Origin: Pseudomonas multiresinivorans
GTDB lineage: Bacteria > Pseudomonadota > Gammaproteobacteria > Pseudomonadales > Pseudomonadaceae
Direction: 5' to 3'
Length of the DNA stretch: 64,000 bases
NCBI RefSeq assembly: GCF_012971725.1
Contig: NZ_CP048833.1
Coordinates: forward strand, 4,402,001 to 4,466,000
Shown here: piece after piece, positions 42,767 through 51,293 of the stretch
Numbering within the stretch: position 1 is the first letter of the stretch
How the letters are laid out: every line of letters begins with the position of its first letter
Program-made: the position numbers and the translations under genes
The notes under the pieces: generated by a model
What the model was told of the DNA's origin: nothing
The model's input: the letters and a program-made list of their open reading frames with translations, nothing else
Database searches by the model: none

Positions 42767-42794
42767 ATTATAGGGATGCACCCGAAGCTGTCAA
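42767..42794 (-). promoter_or_regulatory. Consensus sigma70 promoter of yceD-rpmF-plsX
   Basis: On the minus strand TTGACA (42789-42794) and TATAAT (42767-42772) are both perfect, with a 16-bp spacer. Predicted transcription begins around 42759-42761, i.e. 1-4 nt before the yceD start codon. Confidence 0.8.
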
Positions 42795-42869
42795 AGGAAA
42801 TTAGCCATAAACCGCTGTATGGACAGACCTTTTCGCTAGAATCGCGGCGACGCACCGAAGGAGTTATCC

Positions 42870-43448
42870 ATGCTACCCCTTATCCTGGCTTCCAGCTCGC
42901 CCTATCGCCGCGAACTGCTGCAGCGCCTGCGCCTGCCGTTCGAATGCGCCAGCCCCGACATCGACGAAACACCGCTGCCAGGCGAAAGCGCCGAGCAACT
43001 GGTGCGCCGACTGGCGGAAAGCAAGGCGCGCACTCTCGCCCAGCGATACCCCAACCACCTGATCATCGGCTCGGACCAGGCCGCCGTAAATGGCAGCAGG
43101 ATACTCGGCAAGCCCCACACCATCGAACGCGCCACCGAACAACTGAAAGACGCCAGCGGCAAGAGCGTGAGCTTCCTCACCGGCCTCTGCCTGCTGAACA
43201 GCCAGAGCGGCGAGGCGCAAGTCGACTGCGTGCCATTCACCGTGCACTTCCGCGACCTCGACGAAGCACGCATCCGCCGCTACCTCGAGGCCGAGCAACC
43301 TTTCGACTGCGCCGGCAGCTTCAAGGCCGAAGGCCTGGGCGTCAGCCTGTTCCGCACCACCGAAGGCGAGGACGCCACCAGCCTGATCGGCCTGCCGCTG
43401 ATCCGCCTGGTGGACATGCTGCTCGCCGAACAGGTACCCGTGCCCTGA
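42870..43448 (+). CDS. Maf-family nucleoside-triphosphate pyrophosphatase (YceF type)
   Basis: A 192-residue Maf-like protein: LILASSSPYRRELLQRL, the catalytic Asp in IIGSDQAAV and FDCAGSFKAEGLG match the YceF/Maf2 branch, which hydrolyses 7-methyl-GTP. It is divergent from yceD, sharing a 112-bp promoter region with TAGAAT at 42837-42842 as its possible -10. Confidence 0.9.
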   Translation: MLPLILASSSPYRRELLQRLRLPFECASPDIDETPLPGESAEQLVRRLAESKARTLAQRYPNHLIIGSDQAAVNGSRILGKPHTIERATEQLKDASGKSVSFLTGLCLLNSQSGEAQVDCVPFTVHFRDLDEARIRRYLEAEQPFDCAGSFKAEGLGVSLFRTTEGEDATSLIGLPLIRLVDMLLAEQVPVP

Positions 43449-43480
43449 AAAAGAAAGCCTGACCCGCAATGTCTGAAACG

Positions 43481-43508
43481 AAAAGGCCCGGCAAACGCCA
43501 GGCCTTTT
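43481..43508. terminator. Bidirectional terminator between maf and the S49 peptidase gene
   Basis: AAAAGGCC...GGCCTTTT with an inner imperfect stem (CGG/CCA) and T-rich flank (TTTTCCTTCCTT). Confidence 0.75.
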
Positions 43509-43532
43509 CCTTCCTTATATAAGGAAGAACAC

Positions 43533-44528
43533 TCAGCGCAGCGCTGGCCCCTGGAAGCCCATCCACATGGCCATCCGCTCGGCGACACTGGCACCAAGCT
43601 TCTTGGTGAAGCGATCGAAGGCGGTTTCCTGGACGGTATAGTCCACGATTTCCTTCTCCTTGATGACTTCGCGCGCCACGTAGCTTGAGCTGCCCAGGCC
43701 ATCGATCAGCCCCAACTGCAGCGCCTGCTCACCGGACCAGATGAGGCCGGAGAACAGCTCCGGGTGCTCCTTGTCCTTCAGGCGGTCGCCACGACCTTTC
43801 TTCACGCTATCAATGAACTGCTTGTGCGTGACGTCCAGCACCTGTTGCCAGAAGGCGGTTTCATCCGCTTTCGGCGGCTGGAACGGATCGAGGAAGGCCT
43901 TGTGCTCACCGGAGGTATAGATTCGACGATCCACACCCAGCTTCTCCATGGCGCCAACAAAGCCGAAAGTGGCTGCCGTCACGCCAATGGAACCGACCAG
44001 GCTGGCCTTGTCCGCATAGATCTGATCGGCAGCACTGGCAATGTAGTAAGCACCGGACGCCCCCAGATCACTGATGACGGCGTAGACCTTGATATCCGGA
44101 TGCTCACCACGCAGGCGCTTGATTTCATCGTAGATATAGCCGGACTGTACCGGGCTGCCGCCCGGGCTATTGATGCGCAGGACGATGCCCTTGGTGCCGG
44201 CATCCTCGAACGCCGAGCGCAGCGCGCCAACGATGTTGTCGGCACTGGCCGCCTCGTTGTCGGCGATCATGCCTTTCACTTCGATCAGCGCGGTATGGCT
44301 GGCGCTGCGCGAGGCGGACTTGGACAGGCCACTGAAGGGACTGAACAATGCCAGCGCGCCAAACAGGTAAACAAAAGTCAGCAACTTGAAAAAGATGCCC
44401 CAGCGGCGCGACCGGCGCTGCTCCTGGACACCGGCCAGCACGGCCTTCTCCAGCAGCTTCCAGCTCTTGTCGTCGCTCGCCGTGGTTTGTGCAGCCTTGC
44501 TATCGTCCGCCTTCCATTCATCCGACAT
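43533..44528 (-). CDS. sppA: S49-family signal peptide peptidase (SohB/SppA type)
   Basis: A 331-residue inner-membrane serine peptidase. One membrane helix at about 43-65, RINSPGGSPVQSGYIYDEIK, and GASGAYYIASAADQIYADK with the catalytic Ser; the general base Lys lies in the second conserved block. It degrades signal peptides and membrane fragments. ATGA overlap with the HAD gene (44528). Confidence 0.9.
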   Translation of the reverse strand: MSDEWKADDSKAAQTTASDDKSWKLLEKAVLAGVQEQRRSRRWGIFFKLLTFVYLFGALALFSPFSGLSKSASRSASHTALIEVKGMIADNEAASADNIVGALRSAFEDAGTKGIVLRINSPGGSPVQSGYIYDEIKRLRGEHPDIKVYAVISDLGASGAYYIASAADQIYADKASLVGSIGVTAATFGFVGAMEKLGVDRRIYTSGEHKAFLDPFQPPKADETAFWQQVLDVTHKQFIDSVKKGRGDRLKDKEHPELFSGLIWSGEQALQLGLIDGLGSSSYVAREVIKEKEIVDYTVQETAFDRFTKKLGASVAERMAMWMGFQGPALR

Positions 44529-45214
44529 CAGTTGCCTACCTCGAACACTGGTTTGACCGAACGCCCGGCGAGCCAGGCGCGCAATTCATTGAAATGATTC
44601 ACTTCCAGCGCCGGAGCATACTCCCGAAGGACCTCCAGCGACTGAGCACCATAGCCCACCGCCACCGAATCCATGCCGGCTCGGCGCGCCATTTCCAGAT
44701 CGAAGGGCGAATCGCCCACCATCAGCGCGTCACGGGCATCGACCCGGCAATGCTCGAGAATTTCATGCAGCATGCGCGGATCCGGCTTGCTCGCCGACTC
44801 GTCGGCGGCGCGGGTGATATCGAAGAAGTCCGTCCACCCCTGCCCCGCCAGCACACGATCCAGCCCACGGCGGTTCTTGCCGGTGGCGACCGCCAACTGG
44901 TAGCCCGCGCTCCGAAACTCAGCCATCGCCTCGGCCACACCGGGGAACAACGGCGAAGGCTGCACTTCCAGACTCAAATAGTGATCACCGTAGTCCCGGC
45001 GGAAACGATCCAGCGGCTCGCCTTCTTCGACCTCGGGATACAGCGTCTGAATAGCCTCCGGCAGCCCAAGACCGATGATGCCCTTGATCGCCGCCTCGCT
45101 ACGCACCGGAAGACCGGAACCTACCGCCGCCACCCGCATCGCCTCGACGATACGGCCGATGGAGTCCACCAGCGTGCCATCCCAATCGAAGATCAGCAGG
45201 GAATACTCACGCAT
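44528..45214 (-). CDS. HAD-family phosphatase (phosphoglycolate-phosphatase like)
   Basis: A 228-residue HAD hydrolase with FDWDGTLVDSIG (nucleophile Asp), TGKNRRGL, and MVGDSPFDLEMARRAGMDSV. The substrate cannot be deduced; such genes next to rluC are common. The start MREYSLLIF at 45214 overlaps rluC by 8 bp. Confidence 0.88.
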   Translation of the reverse strand: MREYSLLIFDWDGTLVDSIGRIVEAMRVAAVGSGLPVRSEAAIKGIIGLGLPEAIQTLYPEVEEGEPLDRFRRDYGDHYLSLEVQPSPLFPGVAEAMAEFRSAGYQLAVATGKNRRGLDRVLAGQGWTDFFDITRAADESASKPDPRMLHEILEHCRVDARDALMVGDSPFDLEMARRAGMDSVAVGYGAQSLEVLREYAPALEVNHFNELRAWLAGRSVKPVFEVGN

Positions 45215-46163
45215 CCAGACGCTCCACGGTACGCAGCCAGATATCGTCCACCGGCGCCTCCAACTCCAGCACCGAGCCGTCAGGCATCGGCACTCGCAGG
45301 AACGCGGAATGCAGGAACAGGCGCTTGCCACCCAGCTCGCGGATCTCGCGGGAGAAATCCTCATCGCCGTACTTGGGGTCGCCGGCAATGGAATGGCCGG
45401 CATGCTTGGCATGCACACGGATCTGGTGGGTACGACCGGTAATCGGGCGCGCCTCCACCAACGTGGCAAAGTCACCGAAGCGGCGCAGCACCTTGAACTC
45501 GGTCAGCGCCTCCTTGCCTTCCGGGTTCACTTCCACCACGCGCTCGCCGGAGCGCAGGTTGTTCTTCAGCAGCGGCACGGCGATCTGCTTCTTCGCCACC
45601 GGCCAGTTGCCGCGCACCAGGGCGTGGTAGCGCTTGTCCACAATGCGCTCGCCGCGCAGGGCGTCGTGCAGGTGACGCAGCATGCTGCGCTTCTTGGCGA
45701 TCATCAGCAGGCCGGACGTATCGCGATCCAGGCGATGCACCAGCTCCAGGTCCTTGCACTCCGGACGCAGCTGACGGAACGCCTCGATGACCCCGTAATT
45801 CAGCCCACTGCCGCCGTGCACGGCGATACCGGTGGGCTTGTTCACCACGATCAGCGCCTTGTCTTCGAAGACAATGGCAGCCTCCAGACGCTCCAGCAGC
45901 CCCTGCGCCAGCGGCACCGGCTCGTCGCGCTCGGCCAGGCGCAGCGGCGGGACGCGTATCACATCACCGGCCTGCAGCTTGTACTCAGGCTTGATGCGGC
46001 CCTTGTTGACCCGCACCTCACCCTTGCGAAGGATGCGGTAGATCAGGGTCTTGGGCACGCCCTTGAGCTGGGTGCGGAGGAAATTGTCGATTCGTTGGCC
46101 GGCATACTCCGGCGCGACTTCAAGCAGCTGGACGCCGGAAGTCGGAGGGGCGGGATTAGTCAT
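45207..46163 (-). CDS. rluC: 23S rRNA pseudouridine synthase RluC
   Basis: A 318-residue enzyme with an N-terminal S4 RNA-binding domain (QRIDNFLRTQL) and the catalytic motif HRLDRDTSGLLMIAKK. It modifies U955, U2504 and U2580 in E. coli. The start MTNPAPPTSG at 46163 is the family start; an ATG at 46187 is eight codons upstream. Neither start has a clear ribosome site. It is divergent from rne, an arrangement conserved in Gammaproteobacteria. Confidence 0.93.
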   Translation of the reverse strand: MTNPAPPTSGVQLLEVAPEYAGQRIDNFLRTQLKGVPKTLIYRILRKGEVRVNKGRIKPEYKLQAGDVIRVPPLRLAERDEPVPLAQGLLERLEAAIVFEDKALIVVNKPTGIAVHGGSGLNYGVIEAFRQLRPECKDLELVHRLDRDTSGLLMIAKKRSMLRHLHDALRGERIVDKRYHALVRGNWPVAKKQIAVPLLKNNLRSGERVVEVNPEGKEALTEFKVLRRFGDFATLVEARPITGRTHQIRVHAKHAGHSIAGDPKYGDEDFSREIRELGGKRLFLHSAFLRVPMPDGSVLELEAPVDDIWLRTVERLDA

Positions 46164-46753
46164 CCGAATATAATAACAATTTTTCATTCAATTGAAGCAC
46201 TTAATCATTGCTGCTATATTCGGGAGGCCGCCAAAAGTGGCCAGGCCTGCGGATGATCGCGTAATCGCCATCCCCAACCGCCTGCAAACACATTGAAAGG
46301 ACACCAGGCAGTCCCCGGAAGCGTTGCAACGGCCCGAGCGATTCTCGCGCCGACAGCGCCTCGAAACCCAGGCCTTGAGACATGACCACGGCAACCAAGG
46401 TCGCCGTGATAAAAGCCAACCCCGCTCCCGGATTCAGCGAGTGGCACCCGGCTCTTAGGGAAATGTGCAGGGCGGAGATGCTCAACTGTCGGATTGCGTT
46501 GCGTTCATGCCTTGAACGCATGCCTTGAACGTAGACGCACTTATCGTCCGCATCTGACAGTCAATTCCTCCTCCTGATGAGTGCTTGTTCTTACACAACA
46601 AGCAGGAAACGTAGTCGCGGCACAGCAGATCTATCCTGCTGCCGCTGGACACTGGAATGGTCCGCCATTCCTGAGTACGTGCCTTAGCACCGACCGTGAG
46701 AGTCGTGTGTGCCGATCGCCGTTTCCGGTGGCCCCGGAAACCATTGGTACTAC
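46164..46753. other. 590-bp rluC-rne divergent region including the rne leader
   Basis: No plausible gene. The rluC-proximal part is AT-rich (46160-46230). The rne-proximal 170 bases contain four hairpins (46582-46604, 46654-46671, 46687-46712, 46721-46741), described separately. TTGAAC at about 46513 and 46531 may be -35 elements. Confidence 0.6.
46582..46741 (+). promoter_or_regulatory. Hairpin array in the rne 5' leader
   Basis: TGCTTGTT/AACAAGCA (46582-46604), GGAATGG-TCCG-CCATTCC (46654-46671), GCACCGAC/GTCGTGTGC (46687-46712) and GTTTCCGG-TGGCC-CCGGAAAC (46721-46741). The last stem contains the only purine-rich GGAAA upstream of the rne ATG (46754), so it would hide the ribosome-binding sequence. 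RNase E autoregulates through its leader in E. coli. Confidence 0.55.
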
Positions 46754-49700
46754 ATGAAAAGAATGCTGATCAACGCGACTCAACCCGAAGAGTTGCGTGT
46801 AGCGCTGGTAGACGGCCAACGCCTGTTCGACCTGGACATCGAGTCCGGCGCGCGCGAACAGAAGAAGGCCAACATCTACAAAGGCCGCATTACCCGCATC
46901 GAGCCGAGCCTCGAGGCTGCATTCGTCGACTTCGGCGCCGAACGCCACGGCTTCCTCCCCCTCAAAGAAATCTCCCGCGAATACTTCAAGAAGAACCCCG
47001 AAGGCCGCATCAACATCAAGGACGTCCTGAGCGAAGGCCAGGAAGTCATCGTCCAGGTCGAGAAAGAAGAACGTGGCAACAAGGGCGCTGCCCTGACCAC
47101 CTTCATCAGCCTCGCCGGCCGCTACCTGGTGCTCATGCCCAACAACCCGCGCGCTGGCGGCATCTCCCGCCGCATCGAGGGTGAAGAGCGCAACGAACTG
47201 CGCGAAGCCCTGAACGGCCTGACCGTTCCCGGCGACATGGGCCTGATCGTCCGCACCGCGGGCCTGGGCCGCAGCTCCGAAGAGCTGCAATGGGACCTGG
47301 ACTACCTGCTGCAACTGTGGGGCGCCATCAAGGAAGCCTCCGGTGAGCGCAGCGGCCCGTTCCTGATCTATCAGGAAAGCAACGTCATCATCCGCGCCAT
47401 CCGCGACTACCTGCGCCAGGACATCGGCGAAGTGCTGATCGACAGCATCGAAGCCCAGGAAGAAGCCCTGAACTTCATCCAGCAGGTCATGCCGCAGTAT
47501 GCGAGCAAGGTGAAGCTGTACCAGGACAGCGTTCCGCTGTTCAATCGCTTCCAGATCGAGAGCCAGATCGAAACCGCCTTCCAGCGCGAAGTGAAGCTGC
47601 CGTCGGGTGGCTCCATCGTCATCGATCCGACCGAAGCCCTGGTGTCCATCGACATCAACTCGGCGCGCGCCACCAAAGGCGGCGACATCGAGGAAACCGC
47701 CCTGCAGACCAACCTGGAAGCGGCCGAGGAAATCGCCCGCCAGCTGCGTCTGCGTGACATCGGCGGCCTGATCGTCATCGACTTCATCGACATGACCCCG
47801 GCGAAGAACCAGCGCGCCGTGGAAGAACGCGTCCGCGAAGCCCTGGAAGCCGACCGTGCCCGCGTCCAGGTCGGCCGCATCTCGCGCTTCGGCCTGCTGG
47901 AAATGTCCCGCCAGCGCCTGCGTCCGTCCCTGGGCGAGACCAGCGGCATCGTCTGCCCGCGTTGCAACGGCCAGGGCATCATCCGCGACGTCGAGTCCCT
48001 GTCGCTGGCCATCCTGCGCCTGATCGAGGAAGAAGCCCTGAAGGACCGCACCGCCGAAGTTCGTGCGCGCGTGCCGTTCCAGGTTGCCGCCTTCCTGCTC
48101 AACGAGAAGCGCAACGCCATCACCAAGATCGAGCTGCGTACCCGTGCGCGCATCTTCATCCTGCCGGACGACCACCTGGAAACTCCGCACTTCGAAGTCC
48201 AGCGCCTGCGCGACGACAACCCCGAACTGCTGTCCGGCCACGCCAGCTACGAGATGGCCCCGGAAGAGCACGAGGAAGTCCAGCCGGTCAGCGCCACCCG
48301 CACCCTGGTTCGCCAGGAAGCCGCGGTGAAGACCGTTTCCCCGCAGACCCCTGCCCCGCAGCAGACCGCTGCCGAAGCACCAGTTGCCGAAGCGACCAAA
48401 CCCATGCCTGAGCCGAGCCTGTTCCAGGGCCTGGTGAAGTCGCTGGTGGGACTGTTCGCCGGCAGCAAGCCGGAGCCGACCCCGGTTGTCGCCGAGAAGC
48501 CCGCCACCGAGCGTAGCGAAGGCCAGGGCGAACGCCGCAACGGCCGCCAGCAGAACCGTCGCCGTGACGGTCGTGACGGCGGTCGCCGTGATGACGAGCG
48601 CAAAGAGCGTGGTCGTCGCGAAGAGCGTGGCGAGCGCGCCGAACGCCCGGCCCGCGAGGAGCGTCAGCCGCGCGAAGAACGTGCAGATCGCCAACCCCGC
48701 GAGGAGCGTCAGCCGCGCGAGGAGCGTGCCGAGCGTCAACCGCGCGAGGAACGCCAGCCGCGTGAAGAGCGCGCCGAACGTCAACCGCGCGAAGAGCGTC
48801 AGCCGCGCGAAGACCGCGCCGAACGCCAGCCGCGCGAGGAGCGTCAACCCCGCGAGGAGCGTGGTGAGCGCACCGAGCGTCAACCGCGTGAAGAGCGCCA
48901 GCCGCGCGAAGAGCGTCAGCCCCGCGGCGAGCGTGGCGAGCGCGCCGAGCGTCAGCCCCGTGAAGAGCGTCAGCCGCGCGAAGACCGTCAGGCTCGCGAT
49001 GCCGCCGCCCTGGAAGCTGAAGAGCTGCCGAACGAGGAGCTGCTGGATCAACAGGACGACGAAGGCTCGGACGACGAGCGTCCGCGTCGCCGTTCCCGTG
49101 GCCAGCGCCGCCGCAGCAACCGCCGCGAGCGCCAGCGTGAAGCCGGAGTGGATGGTGCTGAAGGTGAAGTGAGTGGCGTCGAAGGCACTGCCGAGCAGGC
49201 TGCTTCTGACACGCCGTCGCCCGCCGCCATGGTCGCTGCCGCCGCTACCGCCGTCGCCGTAGCCGAAGCTGCTGGCGAGCAGGAGCAACCGGCTGCCGAA
49301 GCCCAGGTCGAGACCGTTGCGGTCGAGTCCGGCGTCGTCGAGGCCGTTCGCACCGAGAGCGCTCTGGAGCAGACCATCGAGTTCCTGGCCAAGCCGGCCG
49401 ATCAGGCAGCCGAGTCGGTCGAAACCACCCACGAAACCATTGAAGTGCTTGCTACCGAGCCGACCATTGCAGAAGAAGCGCCGACCCCGGCAGCTGAAGC
49501 TGTGATCGAAGCTGTCGCCCAACCGGTCGAAGAGCCCAAGGCAGAAGCTCCGGCCGCTGCCGAAGAAGCCCCGGCTGCTGCTCCGGCGCCTGTCGAAGAG
49601 GCCGTTCCGGCCAACGCTACCGGCCGTGCTTCCAACGACCCGCGCGAGCGCCGTCGTCAGGAGCGCCTGGCCCGCGAAGCCGCCGCTGCTGCAGCTGCTG

Positions 49701-49942
49701 CCCCGCAGGTCGAGCAGGTTCCGGCTGTCGAAGCGGTGATCGAGGAAGCTGCCGTCGTCGAAGCTGAAGTCGTGGCCGAACCGGCTGCCGACGTCACTGC
49801 CGAGACCGTTGTGGCCGAGGCGGTGAATGAAGCCGAAGCGCAATCCGTGGAGCAGGCCGAGCCGGCTGCCGAACAGGTTGAAGGCGACAAGGCCGAGAAG
49901 ACCGAGGAAGAAGGCACCGTGGTTGAGAAACACCACAGCTGA
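46754..49942 (+). CDS. rne: Ribonuclease E
   Basis: A 1062-residue endoribonuclease and degradosome scaffold. The N-terminal catalytic half (to about residue 510) has an S1 domain (NIYKGRITRIEPSLEAAFVD), the DNase-I-like site with IDINSARAT and IDFIDMT, and the zinc-link CPRCNGQG. The C-terminal half is disordered: a long run of Arg-Glu repeats (about residues 634-750, REER repeats), acidic/Ala-rich segments, the NDPR motif region (SNDPRERRRQERLAREAAAA) and an acidic tail. REER and NDPR motifs are known in P. aeruginosa RNase E as RNA-binding/PNPase-interaction elements. The start MKRMLINATQP is canonical. Confidence 0.97.
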   Translation: MKRMLINATQPEELRVALVDGQRLFDLDIESGAREQKKANIYKGRITRIEPSLEAAFVDFGAERHGFLPLKEISREYFKKNPEGRINIKDVLSEGQEVIVQVEKEERGNKGAALTTFISLAGRYLVLMPNNPRAGGISRRIEGEERNELREALNGLTVPGDMGLIVRTAGLGRSSEELQWDLDYLLQLWGAIKEASGERSGPFLIYQESNVIIRAIRDYLRQDIGEVLIDSIEAQEEALNFIQQVMPQYASKVKLYQDSVPLFNRFQIESQIETAFQREVKLPSGGSIVIDPTEALVSIDINSARATKGGDIEETALQTNLEAAEEIARQLRLRDIGGLIVIDFIDMTPAKNQRAVEERVREALEADRARVQVGRISRFGLLEMSRQRLRPSLGETSGIVCPRCNGQGIIRDVESLSLAILRLIEEEALKDRTAEVRARVPFQVAAFLLNEKRNAITKIELRTRARIFILPDDHLETPHFEVQRLRDDNPELLSGHASYEMAPEEHEEVQPVSATRTLVRQEAAVKTVSPQTPAPQQTAAEAPVAEATKPMPEPSLFQGLVKSLVGLFAGSKPEPTPVVAEKPATERSEGQGERRNGRQQNRRRDGRDGGRRDDERKERGRREERGERAERPAREERQPREERADRQPREERQPREERAERQPREERQPREERAERQPREERQPREDRAERQPREERQPREERGERTERQPREERQPREERQPRGERGERAERQPREERQPREDRQARDAAALEAEELPNEELLDQQDDEGSDDERPRRRSRGQRRRSNRRERQREAGVDGAEGEVSGVEGTAEQAASDTPSPAAMVAAAATAVAVAEAAGEQEQPAAEAQVETVAVESGVVEAVRTESALEQTIEFLAKPADQAAESVETTHETIEVLATEPTIAEEAPTPAAEAVIEAVAQPVEEPKAEAPAAAEEAPAAAPAPVEEAVPANATGRASNDPRERRRQERLAREAAAAAAAAPQVEQVPAVEAVIEEAAVVEAEVVAEPAADVTAETVVAEAVNEAEAQSVEQAEPAAEQVEGDKAEKTEEEGTVVEKHHS
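48652..48993 (+). repeat. Coding tandem repeat in rne (RQPREE units)
   Basis: Roughly 114 codons are built from a 6- to 15-residue unit RQPREERQPREERAE, repeated with small changes (RAD, GERTE, RGERGE). At the DNA level the 45-bp unit is imperfect, with synonymous differences, so copy number could change by slippage between strains. Confidence 0.85.
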
Positions 49943-49957
49943 TAGCTTCCGAGCATG

Positions 49958-49989
49958 AAAAAGGGGATGCCTAGGCATCCCCTTTTTTT
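49958..49989 (+). terminator. Terminator after rne
   Basis: AAAAAGGGGATGCC-TA-GGCATCCCCTTTTTTT, a strong stem with 7 Ts. Confidence 0.9.
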
Positions 49990-50002
49990 GTGCCGGAGGC
50001 AG

Positions 50003-50193
50003 GTTCGCGAGCAAGCTCGCTCCTACAGTGGTGCCTCACACTCATCCTCGAACGAAACTGCTCTTCGTAGGAGCGAGCTTGCTCGCGACCCCCTTGATGC
50101 GGTGTTCGCCGGAAATCGATCGCGGACGGAGTCCGCTCCTACGCTCAGACCGAATCCGCAGCTCGGGGCAAATTGCGAGCAAGCTCGCTCCTG
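50003..50193. repeat. Cluster of four REP half-elements between rne and murB
   Basis: 50003-50025 and 50067-50088 are family-1 halves in opposite orientation; 50118-50141 is the GCGGACNNNGTCCGC variant; 50174-50193 is a degraded family-1 half. This fills almost the whole spacer between the convergent rne and murB terminators. Confidence 0.8.
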
Positions 50194-50228
50194 CAAAGCG
50201 CCACCCTCATTTGCGCTGGGGAACAGGC

Positions 50229-50258
50229 ACAAAAAAGGGATGCCGAAGCATCCCTTTT
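50229..50258 (-). terminator. Terminator after murB
   Basis: AAAAGGGATGCC-GAA-GCATCCCTTTT. It carries the same GGGATGC/GCATCCC core as the rne terminator 270 bp away. Confidence 0.85.
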
Positions 50259-50273
50259 CCATCTGAAGCAATC

Positions 50274-51293
50274 TCAGTAGAGATTCGGCTCCATCTCCAG
50301 GGCCACGCCGAAACGCTGCTGGATGTCATCCCGGATACGCAGCGCCAGGTCATGCAGCTGCGAACCGGTAGCGCCGCCGTAGTTGACCAGCACCAGTGCC
50401 TGCTGGGCGTGCACGCCGGCAGCACCGTCGCGGAAGCCCTTCCAGCCGGCCTTGTCGATCAACCAGCCAGCCGCCAGCTTCACCTGGCCGTCTCCCTGCG
50501 GGTAGGCCACCAGGTCACTGAAGCGCTGGTGCAGCTCGTCCGCCCGGTCAGCCGAGACCACGGGGTTCTTGAAGAAGCTGCCGGCATTGCCCAGCACGGC
50601 CGGGTCCGGGAGCTTTTCGCGACGAATCGCGCATATCACCCGCGAGACATCGACCGCCGTCGGCGCGGTCACGCCCTCTTCCGCCAAGCGCTGGCGCACA
50701 GGACCGTAATCCAGGTGCAGTTTTGCCACACGGCTCAAGGCGAAGCGCACGCGCAGGATCAGCCAGCGACCGGGCTCGCGCTTGAAGCGACTTTCGCGGT
50801 AGGCGAAGGCACAGTCCTCCAGGTCGAACTCGCGCAGCTCGCCCGTCTGGCGGTCCAGCGCGGTCAGGCCGGCGAACACATCCTTGATCTCCACACCATA
50901 GGCGCCGATGTTCTGCATGGGCGCGGCGCCCACGGTACCCGGAATCAGGCTGAGGTTTTCCAGCCCAGCGAAGCCCTGGGACAAGCTCCAGCGCACGAAG
51001 TCGTCCCACACCTCGCCGGCTTCCGCCTCGACCACCACACGCTCGTCATCATCACTGAGGACGCGAACGCCGCGGGAAGCCATGCGTAGCGCCAGTGCCT
51101 CGACGTCGCGGGTCAGCAGCAGGTTGCTGCCGCCACCTATCACCAACAGCGGCAGCCCCTTCTGCGCAGCAGCGGCAATACCTTCGCGCACTTCGGTGTC
51201 GTCGTGGGCCTGGGCAAACCAGCGTGCCGCGACCTCGACACCGAAGGTGTTGTAGGGCTTGAGGGAAATGCGTTCTTGCAGTTGCAGCGTCAC
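50274..51293 (-). CDS. murB: UDP-N-acetylenolpyruvoylglucosamine reductase
   Basis: A 339-residue FAD enzyme of peptidoglycan precursor synthesis. LVIGGGSNLLLT, LIPGTVGAAPMQNIGAYGVE and GNAGSFFKNPVV (catalytic Ser) are present; length fits the type-I MurB. Its start overlaps the LMW-PTP stop by 4 bp (51290-51293). Confidence 0.95.
   Translation of the reverse strand: MTLQLQERISLKPYNTFGVEVAARWFAQAHDDTEVREGIAAAAQKGLPLLVIGGGSNLLLTRDVEALALRMASRGVRVLSDDDERVVVEAEAGEVWDDFVRWSLSQGFAGLENLSLIPGTVGAAPMQNIGAYGVEIKDVFAGLTALDRQTGELREFDLEDCAFAYRESRFKREPGRWLILRVRFALSRVAKLHLDYGPVRQRLAEEGVTAPTAVDVSRVICAIRREKLPDPAVLGNAGSFFKNPVVSADRADELHQRFSDLVAYPQGDGQVKLAAGWLIDKAGWKGFRDGAAGVHAQQALVLVNYGGATGSQLHDLALRIRDDIQQRFGVALEMEPNLY

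Noticed and set aside
46201..46521. Possible 106-codon minus-strand gene in the rluC-rne gap
   Set aside because: No ribosome site, composition unlike a coding frame, and it overlaps the region expected to hold the rluC promoter.
48652..48993. Possible CRISPR-like or minisatellite array
   Set aside because: The repeats are inside the rne reading frame, have no unique spacers, and the protein repeat is known in RNase E.
46631..50014. A minus-strand open frame of over 1100 codons antisense to rne
   Set aside because: It is the antisense shadow of a GC-rich gene; it has low-complexity Leu/Ala-rich translation, no ribosome site and no family motif, while the plus strand codes for RNase E.
50003..50193. 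CRISPR array or IS remnant
   Set aside because: The halves are palindromic REP elements in mixed orientation without regular spacers or transposase genes; no cas genes nearby.
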